Assembly: GCF_014650695.1 (NCBI RefSeq) | Contig: NZ_BMVL01000004.1 | Location: forward strand, 484,043 to 548,042 | Reading direction: 5' to 3' | Source: Streptomyces avidinii | GTDB taxonomy: Bacteria; Actinomycetota; Actinomycetes; Streptomycetales; Streptomycetaceae | Length of the DNA stretch: 64,000 bases | Part shown: positions 17,413 to 27,818 of the stretch, in pieces | How positions within the stretch are numbered: position 1 is the stretch's first letter | How the letters are laid out: each line of letters begins with the position of its first letter | Made by a program: the position numbers and the translations under genes | The notes under the pieces: generated by a model | Told to the model about the DNA's origin: nothing | Databases searched by the model: none | What the model saw: the letters and a program-made list of their open reading frames with translations, nothing else

Positions 17413-18399
17413 GTGCCACATCTCGCAGCGGTGGGCCCGTCCGATGGACTCGCCCGAGCCGGTGAAGAGCGTCTGGCGGGCGAGGAATCTGCCCGCGGCG
17501 CCGTGCGGTCGGAGCGACGCAAGGAGATTTTGCGCCAGCGCCGCGAGGAGCTGGGACTGAGTCAGGAAGACCTCGCCGCCCGGCTGCGCATCAGCGTGCG
17601 CGCGTACGGGAACTGGGAAAGAGGCCTGGTCAAGGAGTGGACGGACCGTAAACTCCTCGCCCTGGCCGAGGCCTTGGAGATGAGCGAGCGGCAGTGCTTC
17701 TGGCTGTTCCGGGTCATGGTCGACCGTGACCCGCCGCCCACGTGGCGCGCCGCCGAGGAGAACAGGCTGCCCGACGACCCGGCGCAGCGCGACTACCTGT
17801 GCGACTACGCGGCCCTGATGGAGTCGGTGCCGTACCCGAGCTTCCTGGTGGACCACCGCTGGGACGTGGCCCTGACCAACTCGGCCTTCGACCAGCTCTT
17901 CCAGTCGGTGAGACCGCACCCGACGGCCCTGCCGGACGACAACTTCCTGCGCTTCGTGCTGTTCCACCCGGACGCGGCGGCCGTGCTGGAGGACCACGAA
18001 CCGGCCTGGTGCGTACCGCTGCTGGCCCAGTTCGCGACCGCGCTGGCCGGGGCTCCCGAGGACGAGGGGCTGCGCAGCATCCGCCAGGAGGTGGCCCGTG
18101 ACCCGTTCATGGAGGCTGCCTACCGGTACGGGGTGCCGCACTGGCTGAGCACGCACGGTACCGACGCCGCCGAACTGGACGGGGCGGTGCGCACCGTGCG
18201 CCACCCCGACCCGCAGTGGGGCCTGGTGCGCTGCCGGATGGTGGCCGAAACCAGTCGGATGCTCGGCGAGATGGGGCTGACCCGGATCACCCTGATCCTC
18301 TCGACGCCGACCGGCGCACCGAGGGGTCCCGTCCGGGGCGGCGGCTTCACGCACCAGCAGGGCGCCAGGCTGCGCGCCGTGCCGTCGCCGGTGGAGTGA
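17413..18399 (+). CDS. XRE regulator with MmyB-like ligand domain
   Basis: 328 aa. The helix-turn-helix is at residues about 38-92 (LRQRREELGLSQEDLAARLRIS, then NWERG). Residues about 110-305 match the MmyB-like domain, a PAS-like fold that binds small hydrophobic ligands; PSFLVDHRWDVALTNSAF is its typical opening. MmyB-type regulators are abundant in Streptomyces and often control a divergent neighbour. Here the divergent neighbour is the XRE/ImmA cassette. The GTG start follows GGAGGAGGGG. The ligand is unknown. Confidence 0.88.
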   Translation: MPHLAAVGPSDGLARAGEERLAGEESARGAVRSERRKEILRQRREELGLSQEDLAARLRISVRAYGNWERGLVKEWTDRKLLALAEALEMSERQCFWLFRVMVDRDPPPTWRAAEENRLPDDPAQRDYLCDYAALMESVPYPSFLVDHRWDVALTNSAFDQLFQSVRPHPTALPDDNFLRFVLFHPDAAAVLEDHEPAWCVPLLAQFATALAGAPEDEGLRSIRQEVARDPFMEAAYRYGVPHWLSTHGTDAAELDGAVRTVRHPDPQWGLVRCRMVAETSRMLGEMGLTRITLILSTPTGAPRGPVRGGGFTHQQGARLRAVPSPVE

Positions 18400-18444
18400 C
18401 CGACCGGGGCAGACTGGTACCGGCGGACGCGGGCCGCGGCATCC

Positions 18445-18480
18445 GTGTCACCGATCGTGTCACCGATCGTGGCACCGGCC
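18445..18480. repeat. 12-bp tandem repeat before the GH4 gene
   Basis: Two exact copies of GTGTCACCGATC (18445-18456, 18457-18468) and a third degenerate copy to 18480. It lies 55-90 bases before the GH4 start, so it may be a direct-repeat operator. Confidence 0.75.
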
Positions 18481-18534
18481 ACCACGGCGGACGCGCCGGC
18501 CACCGGATCTGCACTGGCGAAAGGCGGTAGGGGC

Positions 18535-19917
18535 GTGCGGCTGACCATCCTCGGCGGGGGCGGCTTCCGGGTCCCGCTCGTCTACGGGGCCCTGCTCGGC
18601 GACCGCGCCGAGGGCAGGGTGTCCCACGTGACGCTCTACGACGAGGACCCGGCGCGGCTCACCGCCATGACCCGGGTGCTGCGGGACCAGGCCGCAGCCG
18701 CGGCCGTACAGGACGCGGCGGGGGGCCGCCCGGCTGTGGACGCCCCGGCCGTCACTGCCACCGGGGACCTCGACGAAGCCCTGCGCGGGGCCGATTTCGT
18801 CTTCTCCGCCATCCGCGTCGGTGGCCTGGAAGGGCGTGCTTCGGACGAGCGGATCGCCCTGGCCGAGGGAGTCCTGGGCCAGGAGACGGTGGGCGCGGGC
18901 GGGGTCGCGTACGGCCTGCGGACGGTGCCGGTGGCGCGCGGGATCGCCCGCAGGATCGCCCGTACCGCCCCCGGGGCGTGGGTCATCAACTTCACCAACC
19001 CGGCCGGGCTGGTCACCGAGGCGATGGCCGAGGAGCTCGGCGAGCGCGTGATCGGCATCTGCGATTCCCCCGTGGGCCTGGGGCGGCGCATCGCGCGGCT
19101 GCTGGGCGCCCGGCCGCAGGACGCCTGGATCGACTACGTCGGCCTCAACCACCTCGGCTGGGTGCGCGGGCTGCGCATCGGCGGCCGCGACGAGCTGCCC
19201 CGCCTGCTGGCCGACACCGAGGCCCTGGAGTCCTTCGAGGAGGGCCGGCTCTTCGGGGCCGAATGGCTGCGCTCGCTCGGCGCGATCCCCAACGAATACC
19301 TGCACTACTACTACTTCAACCGTGACACCGTACGGGCGTACCAGGAGGCGAAGCAGACCCGCGGGGCCTTCCTGCGCGATCAGCAGCGCGGCTTCTATGC
19401 CGAGGCCGGCCGGAACGGGGCGCCGGCCGGGGCGGCGCTGGCCGCCTGGGACCGTACCCGGGCCGAGCGCGAGGCCACGTACATGGCCGAGAACCGCGAG
19501 GTGGCGGGTGTCGGCGAGCGTGACGGGAGCGACCTCGAATCCGGCGGCTACGAGAAGGTCGCGCTCGCGTTGATGCGGGCCATCGCCCGGGACGAGCGGG
19601 CCACGCTGATCCTGAACGTCCGCAACGGATCGACGCTGTCCGTCCTCGACGCCGACGCCGTCATCGAGGTGCCCTGCCTGGTTGACGCGAACGGCGCGCA
19701 CCCGGTGGGCGTCGAGCAGCTGCCCCTGCACGCGGTGGGGCTGGTGACGGCCGTCAAGGCGGTCGAACGGGAGATCCTGGCGGCGGCCGCGAGCGGTTCG
19801 CGGGCCGACGCCGTCAAGGCTTTCGCACTCCACCCGCTGGTCGACTCGGTGGGGGTGGCCCGCAGGCTGCTCGACGGGTACGCGGCGGAGCATCCGGGGC
19901 TGTCCTACCTGCGCTGA
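18535..19917 (+). CDS. Glycoside hydrolase family 4 enzyme (6-phospho-glucosidase type)
   Basis: 460 aa. GH4 enzymes hydrolyse (phospho)glycosides by NAD-dependent oxidation and elimination and need a divalent metal. The Rossmann loop is LGGGGF (6-11). Substrate and metal residues are visible in NFTNPAG (Asn155), ICDSP (Cys176) and GLNHLGW (His206). Metal ligand Cys and His are both kept, so it should be catalytic. The closest subgroup seems to be 6-phospho-beta-glucosidase, though no PTS or sugar-uptake gene is near. GTG 18535 is chosen because GH4 proteins start just before the glycine loop and GGTAGGGG precedes it. The frame is open back to 18445 through the tandem repeats. Confidence 0.88.
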   Translation: MRLTILGGGGFRVPLVYGALLGDRAEGRVSHVTLYDEDPARLTAMTRVLRDQAAAAAVQDAAGGRPAVDAPAVTATGDLDEALRGADFVFSAIRVGGLEGRASDERIALAEGVLGQETVGAGGVAYGLRTVPVARGIARRIARTAPGAWVINFTNPAGLVTEAMAEELGERVIGICDSPVGLGRRIARLLGARPQDAWIDYVGLNHLGWVRGLRIGGRDELPRLLADTEALESFEEGRLFGAEWLRSLGAIPNEYLHYYYFNRDTVRAYQEAKQTRGAFLRDQQRGFYAEAGRNGAPAGAALAAWDRTRAEREATYMAENREVAGVGERDGSDLESGGYEKVALALMRAIARDERATLILNVRNGSTLSVLDADAVIEVPCLVDANGAHPVGVEQLPLHAVGLVTAVKAVEREILAAAASGSRADAVKAFALHPLVDSVGVARRLLDGYAAEHPGLSYLR

Positions 19918-22050
<2,133 letters not shown>

Positions 22051-22115
22051 ACCCGGGCCCGGAAGGGAACCCGGCGGGCTCGTCACCCGTCCTCCCCTAC
22101 GAACCAGTAGGACAG

Positions 22116-22151
22116 CCGGACCGGCAGGCGGACCGGCAGCCGGACCGGCAG
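22116..22151. repeat. Three 12-bp tandem repeats
   Basis: Units CCGGACCGGCAG, GCGGACCGGCAG, CCGGACCGGCAG, ending 20 bases before the GPP34 start. Probably slippage-prone spacer DNA. Confidence 0.75.
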
Positions 22152-22171
22152 ACGGACGACGGGGGCCGCTC

Positions 22172-22834
22172 GTGAGGATCACACTGGCCGAGGAGATCAT
22201 GCTGCTGTCCCTCGACGACGAGTCCGGGGCGGCGCGGCAGCGACAGTCGGCGGGCTGGGCCGTGGCGGGCGCGATCCTGCTCGAACTGGTCATGGCGGAG
22301 CGGGTTTCGGTGTCGGGCAAGTACCTGGAACTCAGGAGCACCGAGCCCACCGGGGAGCAACTGCTGGACGGCCGGATCCGGTTGATGGAGGGCTGGCTGC
22401 GGGGCCGCAGTCAGCGCCGGGTCACGGACTGGCTGACGAAGGACCAGCCCAAGGCGGTCGGCGCCGCCCTGGAGAGCCTGAGCGAGCGCGGGCTCGTGGT
22501 GGCACAGGTGCACAAGGTTTTCGGAGTGTTCCCGCAGCGCCGCTACCCCGAGGCCGACGGCACCGTCGAGCGGGCCCTGCGCGAGCGGCTCCGCGGCGTC
22601 GTCCTGGACGGCGCCGAGCCGGACGAGCGCACGGCCGGCCTGATCGCGCTGATCCACTCGGCCAAACTGCACCGGCTGGCCTTCCCCGCCCGGCAGCCCG
22701 ACGGATTGACCGCACGGACGGCGGAGATAGCCGCCGGCCAGTGGGCGGCCGAGAGCGTCCGGCTGGCGATCCGCGACATGCAGGCCGCGATGGTGGCCGT
22801 GACCGCGGTGACGGTCCTGACGGCCACCTCCTAG
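22172..22834 (+). CDS. GPP34 (GOLPH3-like) family protein
   Basis: 220 aa. The opening TLAEEIMLLSLDDESG and the following all-helical sequence match the GPP34 family, named after a Golgi phosphoprotein that binds phosphatidylinositol 4-phosphate in eukaryotes. Streptomyces have many copies whose role is unknown; membrane lipid association is a guess. The C-terminal 25 residues are hydrophobic (MVAVTAVTVLTA). GTG start; no strong ribosome site. It follows the MFS gene after 121 bp that carry short tandem repeats. Confidence 0.82.
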   Translation: MRITLAEEIMLLSLDDESGAARQRQSAGWAVAGAILLELVMAERVSVSGKYLELRSTEPTGEQLLDGRIRLMEGWLRGRSQRRVTDWLTKDQPKAVGAALESLSERGLVVAQVHKVFGVFPQRRYPEADGTVERALRERLRGVVLDGAEPDERTAGLIALIHSAKLHRLAFPARQPDGLTARTAEIAAGQWAAESVRLAIRDMQAAMVAVTAVTVLTATS

Positions 22835-22878
22835 CCCGTCCGGCCCGTCCGGCCCGTTCGGCCCGTCCGGCCCGTGGG
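22834..22878. repeat. Five 9-bp tandem repeats
   Basis: GCCCGTCCG repeated four times with one change (GCCCGTTCG) and a degenerate fifth copy, in the 75-bp gap between the convergent GPP34 and NUDIX genes. Confidence 0.75.
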
Positions 22879-22909
22879 CCCGTGCGCCCGTCCGGCTCGG
22901 CGGCCGTGG

Positions 22910-23401
22910 TCAGGTGCCGGGCACCGGGTCCGAGACCGGGTACGTGTGGGCGGGGACGGTCGGCAGCGAGGCGAGGTCCGGGCGCCATGCGCGCAGCACG
23001 GCCGCGGAGGGGACGTACAGGGCCGCCGGGATCTCGGCGGGCACGAACCACTGCCAGCGGGCGATCTTGTGCGGCTCGGTGACGGCGGGCACGCCCTCGG
23101 CCGCGCCGGTGACGGCGGCGGCCGTCAGCCGGGTCAGGCCGGCCGTGGCCTCGATCTGCACGGACAGGATCCGGATCGACCCCGGGTCCGCCCGCAGGTC
23201 CGTCTCCTCGGCGAGTTCCCGGGCGGCGGCCTGCTCGAAGCCCTCCCCGGGGTCCACCTTGCCGCCGGGCAGCTCCCAGCGGCCGTCGTGCGCCTGGCCG
23301 AGGAGGACCCGGCCGTCGGGACCCACGACGACCAGCCCGACGCCGACGACGGCATGGGGCTGAGGTGCGGCCCGCTCGGGGCGCTCGCCGGTGGTGCTCA
23401 T
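22910..23401 (-). CDS. NUDIX hydrolase
   Basis: 163 aa. The NUDIX box is complete at 47-69: GGKVDPGEGFEQAAARELAEETD, matching GX5EX7REUXEEXGU. NUDIX enzymes hydrolyse nucleoside diphosphate-linked compounds such as oxidised dNTPs. The length and domain edges resemble MutT-type (8-oxo-dGTPase) proteins, but the substrate cannot be read from sequence. It overlaps the stop of the XRE-cupin gene by four bases (ATGA), so both are made from one message. Confidence 0.88.
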   Translation of the reverse strand: MSTTGERPERAAPQPHAVVGVGLVVVGPDGRVLLGQAHDGRWELPGGKVDPGEGFEQAAARELAEETDLRADPGSIRILSVQIEATAGLTRLTAAAVTGAAEGVPAVTEPHKIARWQWFVPAEIPAALYVPSAAVLRAWRPDLASLPTVPAHTYPVSDPVPGT

Positions 23402-24015
23402 GGACGTCCTTCCGATGCGGTGGTGGGGCGGGCCCGGACATGGATCCGCTCGCCCTGGGGGCCGAAGAGGCTGAGGAACTCCGCCGGCTGCGGGCCCGCG
23501 TTGAAGAAGGCGTGCGGAGTACGGGTGTCGAACTCGGCGGCCTCGCCGGGGCCCAGGACCAGGTCGTGCTCGCCGAGCAGCAGCCGGATGCGTCCGGACA
23601 GCACGTACAGCCACTCGTAGCCCTCGTGGACCTGCAGTTCGGGCTCGGGCGGCGGGCCGTCGAGGGGCGGGAGGATCTGCTTGAAGGCGTGCACCCCGCC
23701 GAAGTTCCGGGTCAGCGGTATGTAGGTGCTGCCGTGCCGGACGAAGGGGCGCGGGCGGATCCGGGGATCCCCGGTCTCCGGGGCGCCGACCAGCTCGTCG
23801 AGCGCCACCCGGTGCGCCCGGGCCAGCGGAAGGAGTAGCTCCAGCGTCGGCCTGCGCTGCCCGGACTCCAGCCGGGAGAGGGTCGAGAGCGAGATCCCGG
23901 TGGTGTCGCTGAGCTGGGCCAGCGTGGTGCCGCGCTGCCGCCGCAGGGCGCGCAACCGCGGGCCCACGGCCGTCAGTACGCCGGCGAGTTCCTCGTCCTG
24001 CTCCTCGGTGGCCAT
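23398..24015 (-). CDS. XRE-cupin regulator
   Basis: 205 aa. Helix-turn-helix at about 19-75 (LRRQRGTTLAQLSDTTGISLSTLSRLESGQRRPTLE) and a C-terminal cupin at about 115-195 (HEGYEWLYVLSGRIRLLLGEHDLVLGPGEAAEFDTRTPHAFFN). XRE-cupin proteins usually sense a small metabolite through the cupin. It heads a two-gene unit with the NUDIX gene and is divergent from a thioredoxin-reductase-like gene over only 66 bp. A direct repeat in that gap is its likely operator, so it probably controls both directions. Confidence 0.9.
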   Translation of the reverse strand: MATEEQDEELAGVLTAVGPRLRALRRQRGTTLAQLSDTTGISLSTLSRLESGQRRPTLELLLPLARAHRVALDELVGAPETGDPRIRPRPFVRHGSTYIPLTRNFGGVHAFKQILPPLDGPPPEPELQVHEGYEWLYVLSGRIRLLLGEHDLVLGPGEAAEFDTRTPHAFFNAGPQPAEFLSLFGPQGERIHVRARPTTASEGRP

Positions 24016-24020
24016 GACTC

Positions 24021-24050
24021 CATTTGCCACTTCGGCAAGAACATTTGTCA
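24021..24050. promoter_or_regulatory. Direct repeat CATTTGYCA in divergent gap
   Basis: CATTTGCCA (24021-24029) and CATTTGTCA (24042-24050) are 21 bp apart, two helical turns. TTGCC-ACTTC-GGCAA (24024-24038) overlaps the first copy as an inverted repeat. Located between the XRE-cupin and oxidoreductase starts. Confidence 0.65.
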
Positions 24051-24081
24051 AGCGGGCCGAATCGGGCACACCCTCGGAGAC

Positions 24082-25059
24082 ATGGACAACGCAAGGGACA
24101 GCTCGTTCGACGTCGTGGTGGTGGGCGGTGGGGCCGCCGGGCTCGCCGGGGCTCTGACCCTGGTCCGGGCCCGCCGTTCGGTACTGGTGATCGACTCCGG
24201 CAGTCCGCGCAACGCCCCGGCCGCGCACATGCACGGTTACCTGGGGCAGGACGGGGAGAGCCCCGCCGCACTGCTGGCCAGGGGGCGCGCGGAGGTGACT
24301 GGCTACGGCGGGGAGATCCGGGCGGGCACGGCCCTCGCCGCCGACCGGCTGCCCGACGGGAGTTTCCTGGTGCGTTGCGGGGACGGCACCACCGTGCGGG
24401 CGGGCCGGCTGCTGGTCGCCACCGGCCTGGTGGACGAGCTGCCCGACGTGCCGGGCCTCGGGGCGCGCTGGGGGCGGGACGTGCTGCACTGCCCGTACTG
24501 CCACGGCTGGGAGGTCCGGGACCAGCCGATCGCGGTGCTGGCCGACGGTCCCCTTGCCGTGCACCAGGCTCAGCTCTGGCGGCAATGGAGTGCCCGCACC
24601 ACCCTGCTGGCGCACACCTGGCGGCTCACCGCCGAGGACCGGGAACTGCTGGCCGCCCTCGGTGTCGATGTCGTCGAGGGCGAGGTGACCGGCCTCGCCG
24701 TCCAGGGCGACCGGCTCACCGGGGTGACCCTGGTGGGCGGCGCCGAGCTGGGGTGTCGGGCCCTGGTGGTGGCCCCGCGGTTCACCGCCCGCTCGGGCGT
24801 GCTGAGCAGCCTCGGCCTGCCGACCGTTGTCATGGAGCGGGACGGCGCAGCGATCGGCACCTGCGTCGAGTCCGATCCGGCCACCGGGGCCACCGCGCTG
24901 CGGGGGGTCTGGGTCGCGGGCAATGTGACCGCACCGATGGAGAAGGTCGCGGGCGCGGCGGCGCAGGGGGCGCAGGCGGCCGTGGCCATCAACACCGACC
25001 TGATCGAGGAGGAGGCCCGGCGGGCTGTCGGGGCCCACCGGGCTGGTGTCGGCGTGTAA
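24082..25059 (+). CDS. Thioredoxin-reductase-like FAD/NAD(P) oxidoreductase
   Basis: 325 aa. FAD-binding GGGAAGLAGALTL at 15-27, a redox CPYC at 137-140, and a C-terminal FAD contact region (GVWVAGNVTAP). The CxxC lies where thioredoxin reductase has its active disulfide. However, the second nucleotide-binding motif is degraded (AVLADGPLAVHQAQ instead of GxGxxA), so NADPH use is uncertain. It may be a disulfide oxidase or reductase acting on a small thiol. Control by the divergent XRE-cupin is likely. Confidence 0.85.
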   Translation: MDNARDSSFDVVVVGGGAAGLAGALTLVRARRSVLVIDSGSPRNAPAAHMHGYLGQDGESPAALLARGRAEVTGYGGEIRAGTALAADRLPDGSFLVRCGDGTTVRAGRLLVATGLVDELPDVPGLGARWGRDVLHCPYCHGWEVRDQPIAVLADGPLAVHQAQLWRQWSARTTLLAHTWRLTAEDRELLAALGVDVVEGEVTGLAVQGDRLTGVTLVGGAELGCRALVVAPRFTARSGVLSSLGLPTVVMERDGAAIGTCVESDPATGATALRGVWVAGNVTAPMEKVAGAAAQGAQAAVAINTDLIEEEARRAVGAHRAGVGV

Positions 25060-25174
25060 ACGCCGAGCACCAGAGCGACTCTCGGTCATTTGTGCGGGTT
25101 TCGGATGGCTTCCGTTCGTGCAGGCTCTGTGCGGTGTGATCGTCGTACGGTCCAACGGCTCGGGGGGACGCTCC

Positions 25175-26620
25175 ATGGCACATGTGCTGGTCATCGGCGG
25201 AGGCGTCGCGGGGCCCGCCACCGCCCTTCTCGCGGCGCGTCGCGGACACACGGTGGAGGTCTTCGAGCGCGACGTGCGGGCCCCGGGCACCGCGCTCGAC
25301 CGTGACTTCTTCGGGTGGCGGCGGCCGACCGTGCCGCAGGCGGCCCAGCCGCACGTGCTGCTCGGGGCCGCCCACAACGTCCTGCGCGCAGACCTGCCGG
25401 ACGTCCACGAGGAGATGCTCCGGCTGGGCGCCCGCGAACGGCACGAGCTGGACTGGTTCGACGTGCGCCCGCCCGCGCTGCCCGGCGACGAGGACCTCGT
25501 GATGTTGCAGGCCCGCCGCATCGTGCTGGAGAGCGCGCTGGCCACGGCGCTGCGCGCGGAACCGGGGGTCGTCGTCCGGTACGGGGAGCCGGTCACCGGA
25601 CTGCTCACGGCCCCGGGACCGTCCGGGGCCAGCGGGGCCGCCGGGGCCAGCGGAGCCACCGGGGCCGCCAGGGCCAGCGGGGTCCAGGTGACGGGGGTGA
25701 CCACCGAGACCGGGAGCTACCCGGGGGACCTCGTGGTGGACGCCTGCGGGCGGCGCGGGGGCACCGAGCGCAGGCTGGCCGAGGTGGGCTGCCGGCCGCC
25801 CGTCGTGGAACGGCACCGCACCGGGCTCGCGTACTTCTGCCGCTGGTACCGGCTGCCCGAGGGCGTGGACGAGGGGCCGCGCCGGCCGTGGGCGGTGACC
25901 GGCGGGGCCTTCGCCGGGTGCGCCGTCTTCCCGGCCGACAACCGGGTGTTCGCCGTCACGCTGTTCGTGCACACCGCGGACACCACCCGGTCGGCGCTGC
26001 GCGACCCCGACGTCTTCGAGGCGGCGGCGCGCGCCTTTCCGCCCGGCGCGGCCTGGCTGGCACTGGGCGCCCAGCCGCTGTCGGGCGTGCTGGCCACGGC
26101 GAGCCTGGACAACAGGTGGAGCGCGCTCGTCGACGAACAGGGCCCCGTGGTGACCGGACTCGTGCCGGTCGGCGACTCGATCACGCACACCAACCCGACG
26201 CTGGGGCAGGGCACGTCGCTGGCCCTGTGGGCCGCGCGCAGGGTGGCCCGTACGGCGCACCGGGATCCGGGATCGCCGCAGTACGCCGCTGAGCACCACG
26301 CCTGGGCGGAACGCACCCTGAAGCCCTGGTTCGACTTCCAGGTGGTCGCCGACGCGGCCATCGGGGAGCGCTTCGCGACGCGGGCCGGGCGCGGTGCGAC
26401 GGCACGCGAGGTATCCGCGCTGTTCGACTGCGCGCTGGAGGACCCCGAGGTGATGCGGGCGCGGGCGAGGGTCCGGCACCTGGTGGAGCCACCGGAGCGG
26501 GCGTACGCCGATCCGGAGATCCGCTCGCGGGTGGCGCGCTGGCTGGCGGAGCGGCCGGACTACGTACCGAACGCGGCGGGGCCGGACCGGGAGGAGTGGG
26601 AGAAGCTGACGGCGGGGTGA
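25175..26620 (+). CDS. FAD-dependent oxidoreductase (monooxygenase/halogenase-like)
   Basis: 481 aa. The N-terminal dinucleotide fold VIGGGVAGPATALLAARRGHTVEVFER is at 5-31, and a second FAD contact GDSITHTNPTLGQGTSLAL (about 330-350) is typical of group A flavin monooxygenases and related halogenases. No halogenase WxWxIP motif is visible. A glycine/alanine/serine stretch near 150-170 (ASGAAGASGATGAARASG) is an insertion of repeated triplets. ATG 25175 follows GGGGGGACG. It is convergent with the DNA ligase gene. Substrate unknown. Confidence 0.8.
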   Translation: MAHVLVIGGGVAGPATALLAARRGHTVEVFERDVRAPGTALDRDFFGWRRPTVPQAAQPHVLLGAAHNVLRADLPDVHEEMLRLGARERHELDWFDVRPPALPGDEDLVMLQARRIVLESALATALRAEPGVVVRYGEPVTGLLTAPGPSGASGAAGASGATGAARASGVQVTGVTTETGSYPGDLVVDACGRRGGTERRLAEVGCRPPVVERHRTGLAYFCRWYRLPEGVDEGPRRPWAVTGGAFAGCAVFPADNRVFAVTLFVHTADTTRSALRDPDVFEAAARAFPPGAAWLALGAQPLSGVLATASLDNRWSALVDEQGPVVTGLVPVGDSITHTNPTLGQGTSLALWAARRVARTAHRDPGSPQYAAEHHAWAERTLKPWFDFQVVADAAIGERFATRAGRGATAREVSALFDCALEDPEVMRARARVRHLVEPPERAYADPEIRSRVARWLAERPDYVPNAAGPDREEWEKLTAG

Positions 26621-26636
26621 GGCGGGAGACAGCCGC

Positions 26637-27743
26637 TCATCCGTCGGCCCTTCCGGAACCGTCGGCACCGCCGGTGCCGTCGACCGGGCCGAGCACCTCG
26701 GCGAGGTCGTAGCCGACGACCTCCTCCAACTGAGCGTAGGTGCAGCTCTCGGGTGTGCGGTCGGGGCGCCAGCGGTGGAACTGGGCGGTGTGCCGGAAGC
26801 GGTCGCCCTCCATGTGGTCGTACCGCACCTCGACGACCCGCTCGGGGCGCAACGGTACCCAGGAGAGGTCCTTCTTGCCGGTCCAGCGGCTCTGCGCGCC
26901 GGGCAGCCGGGCGCTCTCGTGGGCGGACTCCTCGGCCCAGGCGGCCCAAGGATGGCCGGTCGGGTCGGGCATCCGCAAAGGTTCGAGTTCCTCCACCAGC
27001 TCGGCGCGGCGCTTCATGGGGAAGGCGGCGCACACGCCCACGTGCTGCAGGGTGCCGTGGGCGTCGTAGAGGCCGAGCAGCAGCGATCCGACAATCGGAC
27101 CGCTCTTGTGGAAACGGAAACCCGCGACGACGACGTCGGCCGTACGTTCGTGTTTGACCTTGAACATGAGGCGGGCATCGGGCCGGTAGAGGAGATCGAG
27201 CGGTTTGGCGATCACCCCGTCGAGCCCGGCGCCCTCGAACCGCTCGAACCACTCCTGCGCGAGCGCGGGATCGGTGGTCGCGGGCGCGAGATGCACGGGG
27301 GGCCGAGCAGTGGAGAGGGACCGGACGAGGGCGGAACGGCGGTCGGCGAGCGGGGTGTCGAGGAGCGCCTCGTCGCCGAGGGCGAGCAGGTCGAAGGCGA
27401 CGAAGCTGGCGGGGGTGGTCTCGGCCAGCAGGGCGACGCGGGACTGCGCGGGGTGGATCCGCTCGGTCAGCCGGTCGAAATCGAGGCGTCCGCCGTGGAC
27501 GATCACGATCTCGCCGTCCACGACGCAACGGCTCGGCAGATTGCTCTTCAGGGCCTCCACCAGCTCGGGAAAGTACCTGGTCAGGGACTTACCCGTGCGA
27601 CTGCCGATCTCGACCTCCGAGCCGTCGCGATGCACGATGGCCCGGAAGCCGTCCCACTTGGCCTCGTACTGCATCCCGGGCGGGATCTTCGCGACGGACT
27701 TGGCGAGCATCGGCTTCACGGGCGGCATCACTGGCAGGTCCAT
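26637..27743 (-). CDS. ATP-dependent DNA ligase (LigC/LigD-ligase type)
   Basis: 368 aa. Adenylation motif I is YEAKWDGFR with nucleophile Lys29; later motifs include SRTGK, VVDGEIV, DGVIAKPLD and FKVKHERTADVVVAGF. An OB-fold C-terminal domain follows from about 245. This is the stand-alone ligase of a bacterial end-joining or repair system rather than the replicative NAD-dependent ligase. It is divergent from a PolD-type primase-polymerase gene, 75 bp away, which supports a repair role. The tail is Gly/Asp-rich. Ku is not in this window. Confidence 0.9.
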   Translation of the reverse strand: MDLPVMPPVKPMLAKSVAKIPPGMQYEAKWDGFRAIVHRDGSEVEIGSRTGKSLTRYFPELVEALKSNLPSRCVVDGEIVIVHGGRLDFDRLTERIHPAQSRVALLAETTPASFVAFDLLALGDEALLDTPLADRRSALVRSLSTARPPVHLAPATTDPALAQEWFERFEGAGLDGVIAKPLDLLYRPDARLMFKVKHERTADVVVAGFRFHKSGPIVGSLLLGLYDAHGTLQHVGVCAAFPMKRRAELVEELEPLRMPDPTGHPWAAWAEESAHESARLPGAQSRWTGKKDLSWVPLRPERVVEVRYDHMEGDRFRHTAQFHRWRPDRTPESCTYAQLEEVVGYDLAEVLGPVDGTGGADGSGRADG

Positions 27744-27818
27744 GCCTTCGATTCTGCGGTGGTACGTCCGGACCCGCCCGGTATGCGCGCAGGACCGGGC
27801 CCGCCTACCGTGGCGCAC

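Noticed and set aside
22834..22878. Possible CRISPR array
   Set aside because: The units are only 9 bp with no spacers; other repeats in the window (11-12 bp tandem) also lack spacers and cas genes.
26775..27818. Upstream extension of the PolD frame
   Set aside because: It is antisense to the DNA ligase gene and reads as shadow sequence; the PolD domain begins at 27819.
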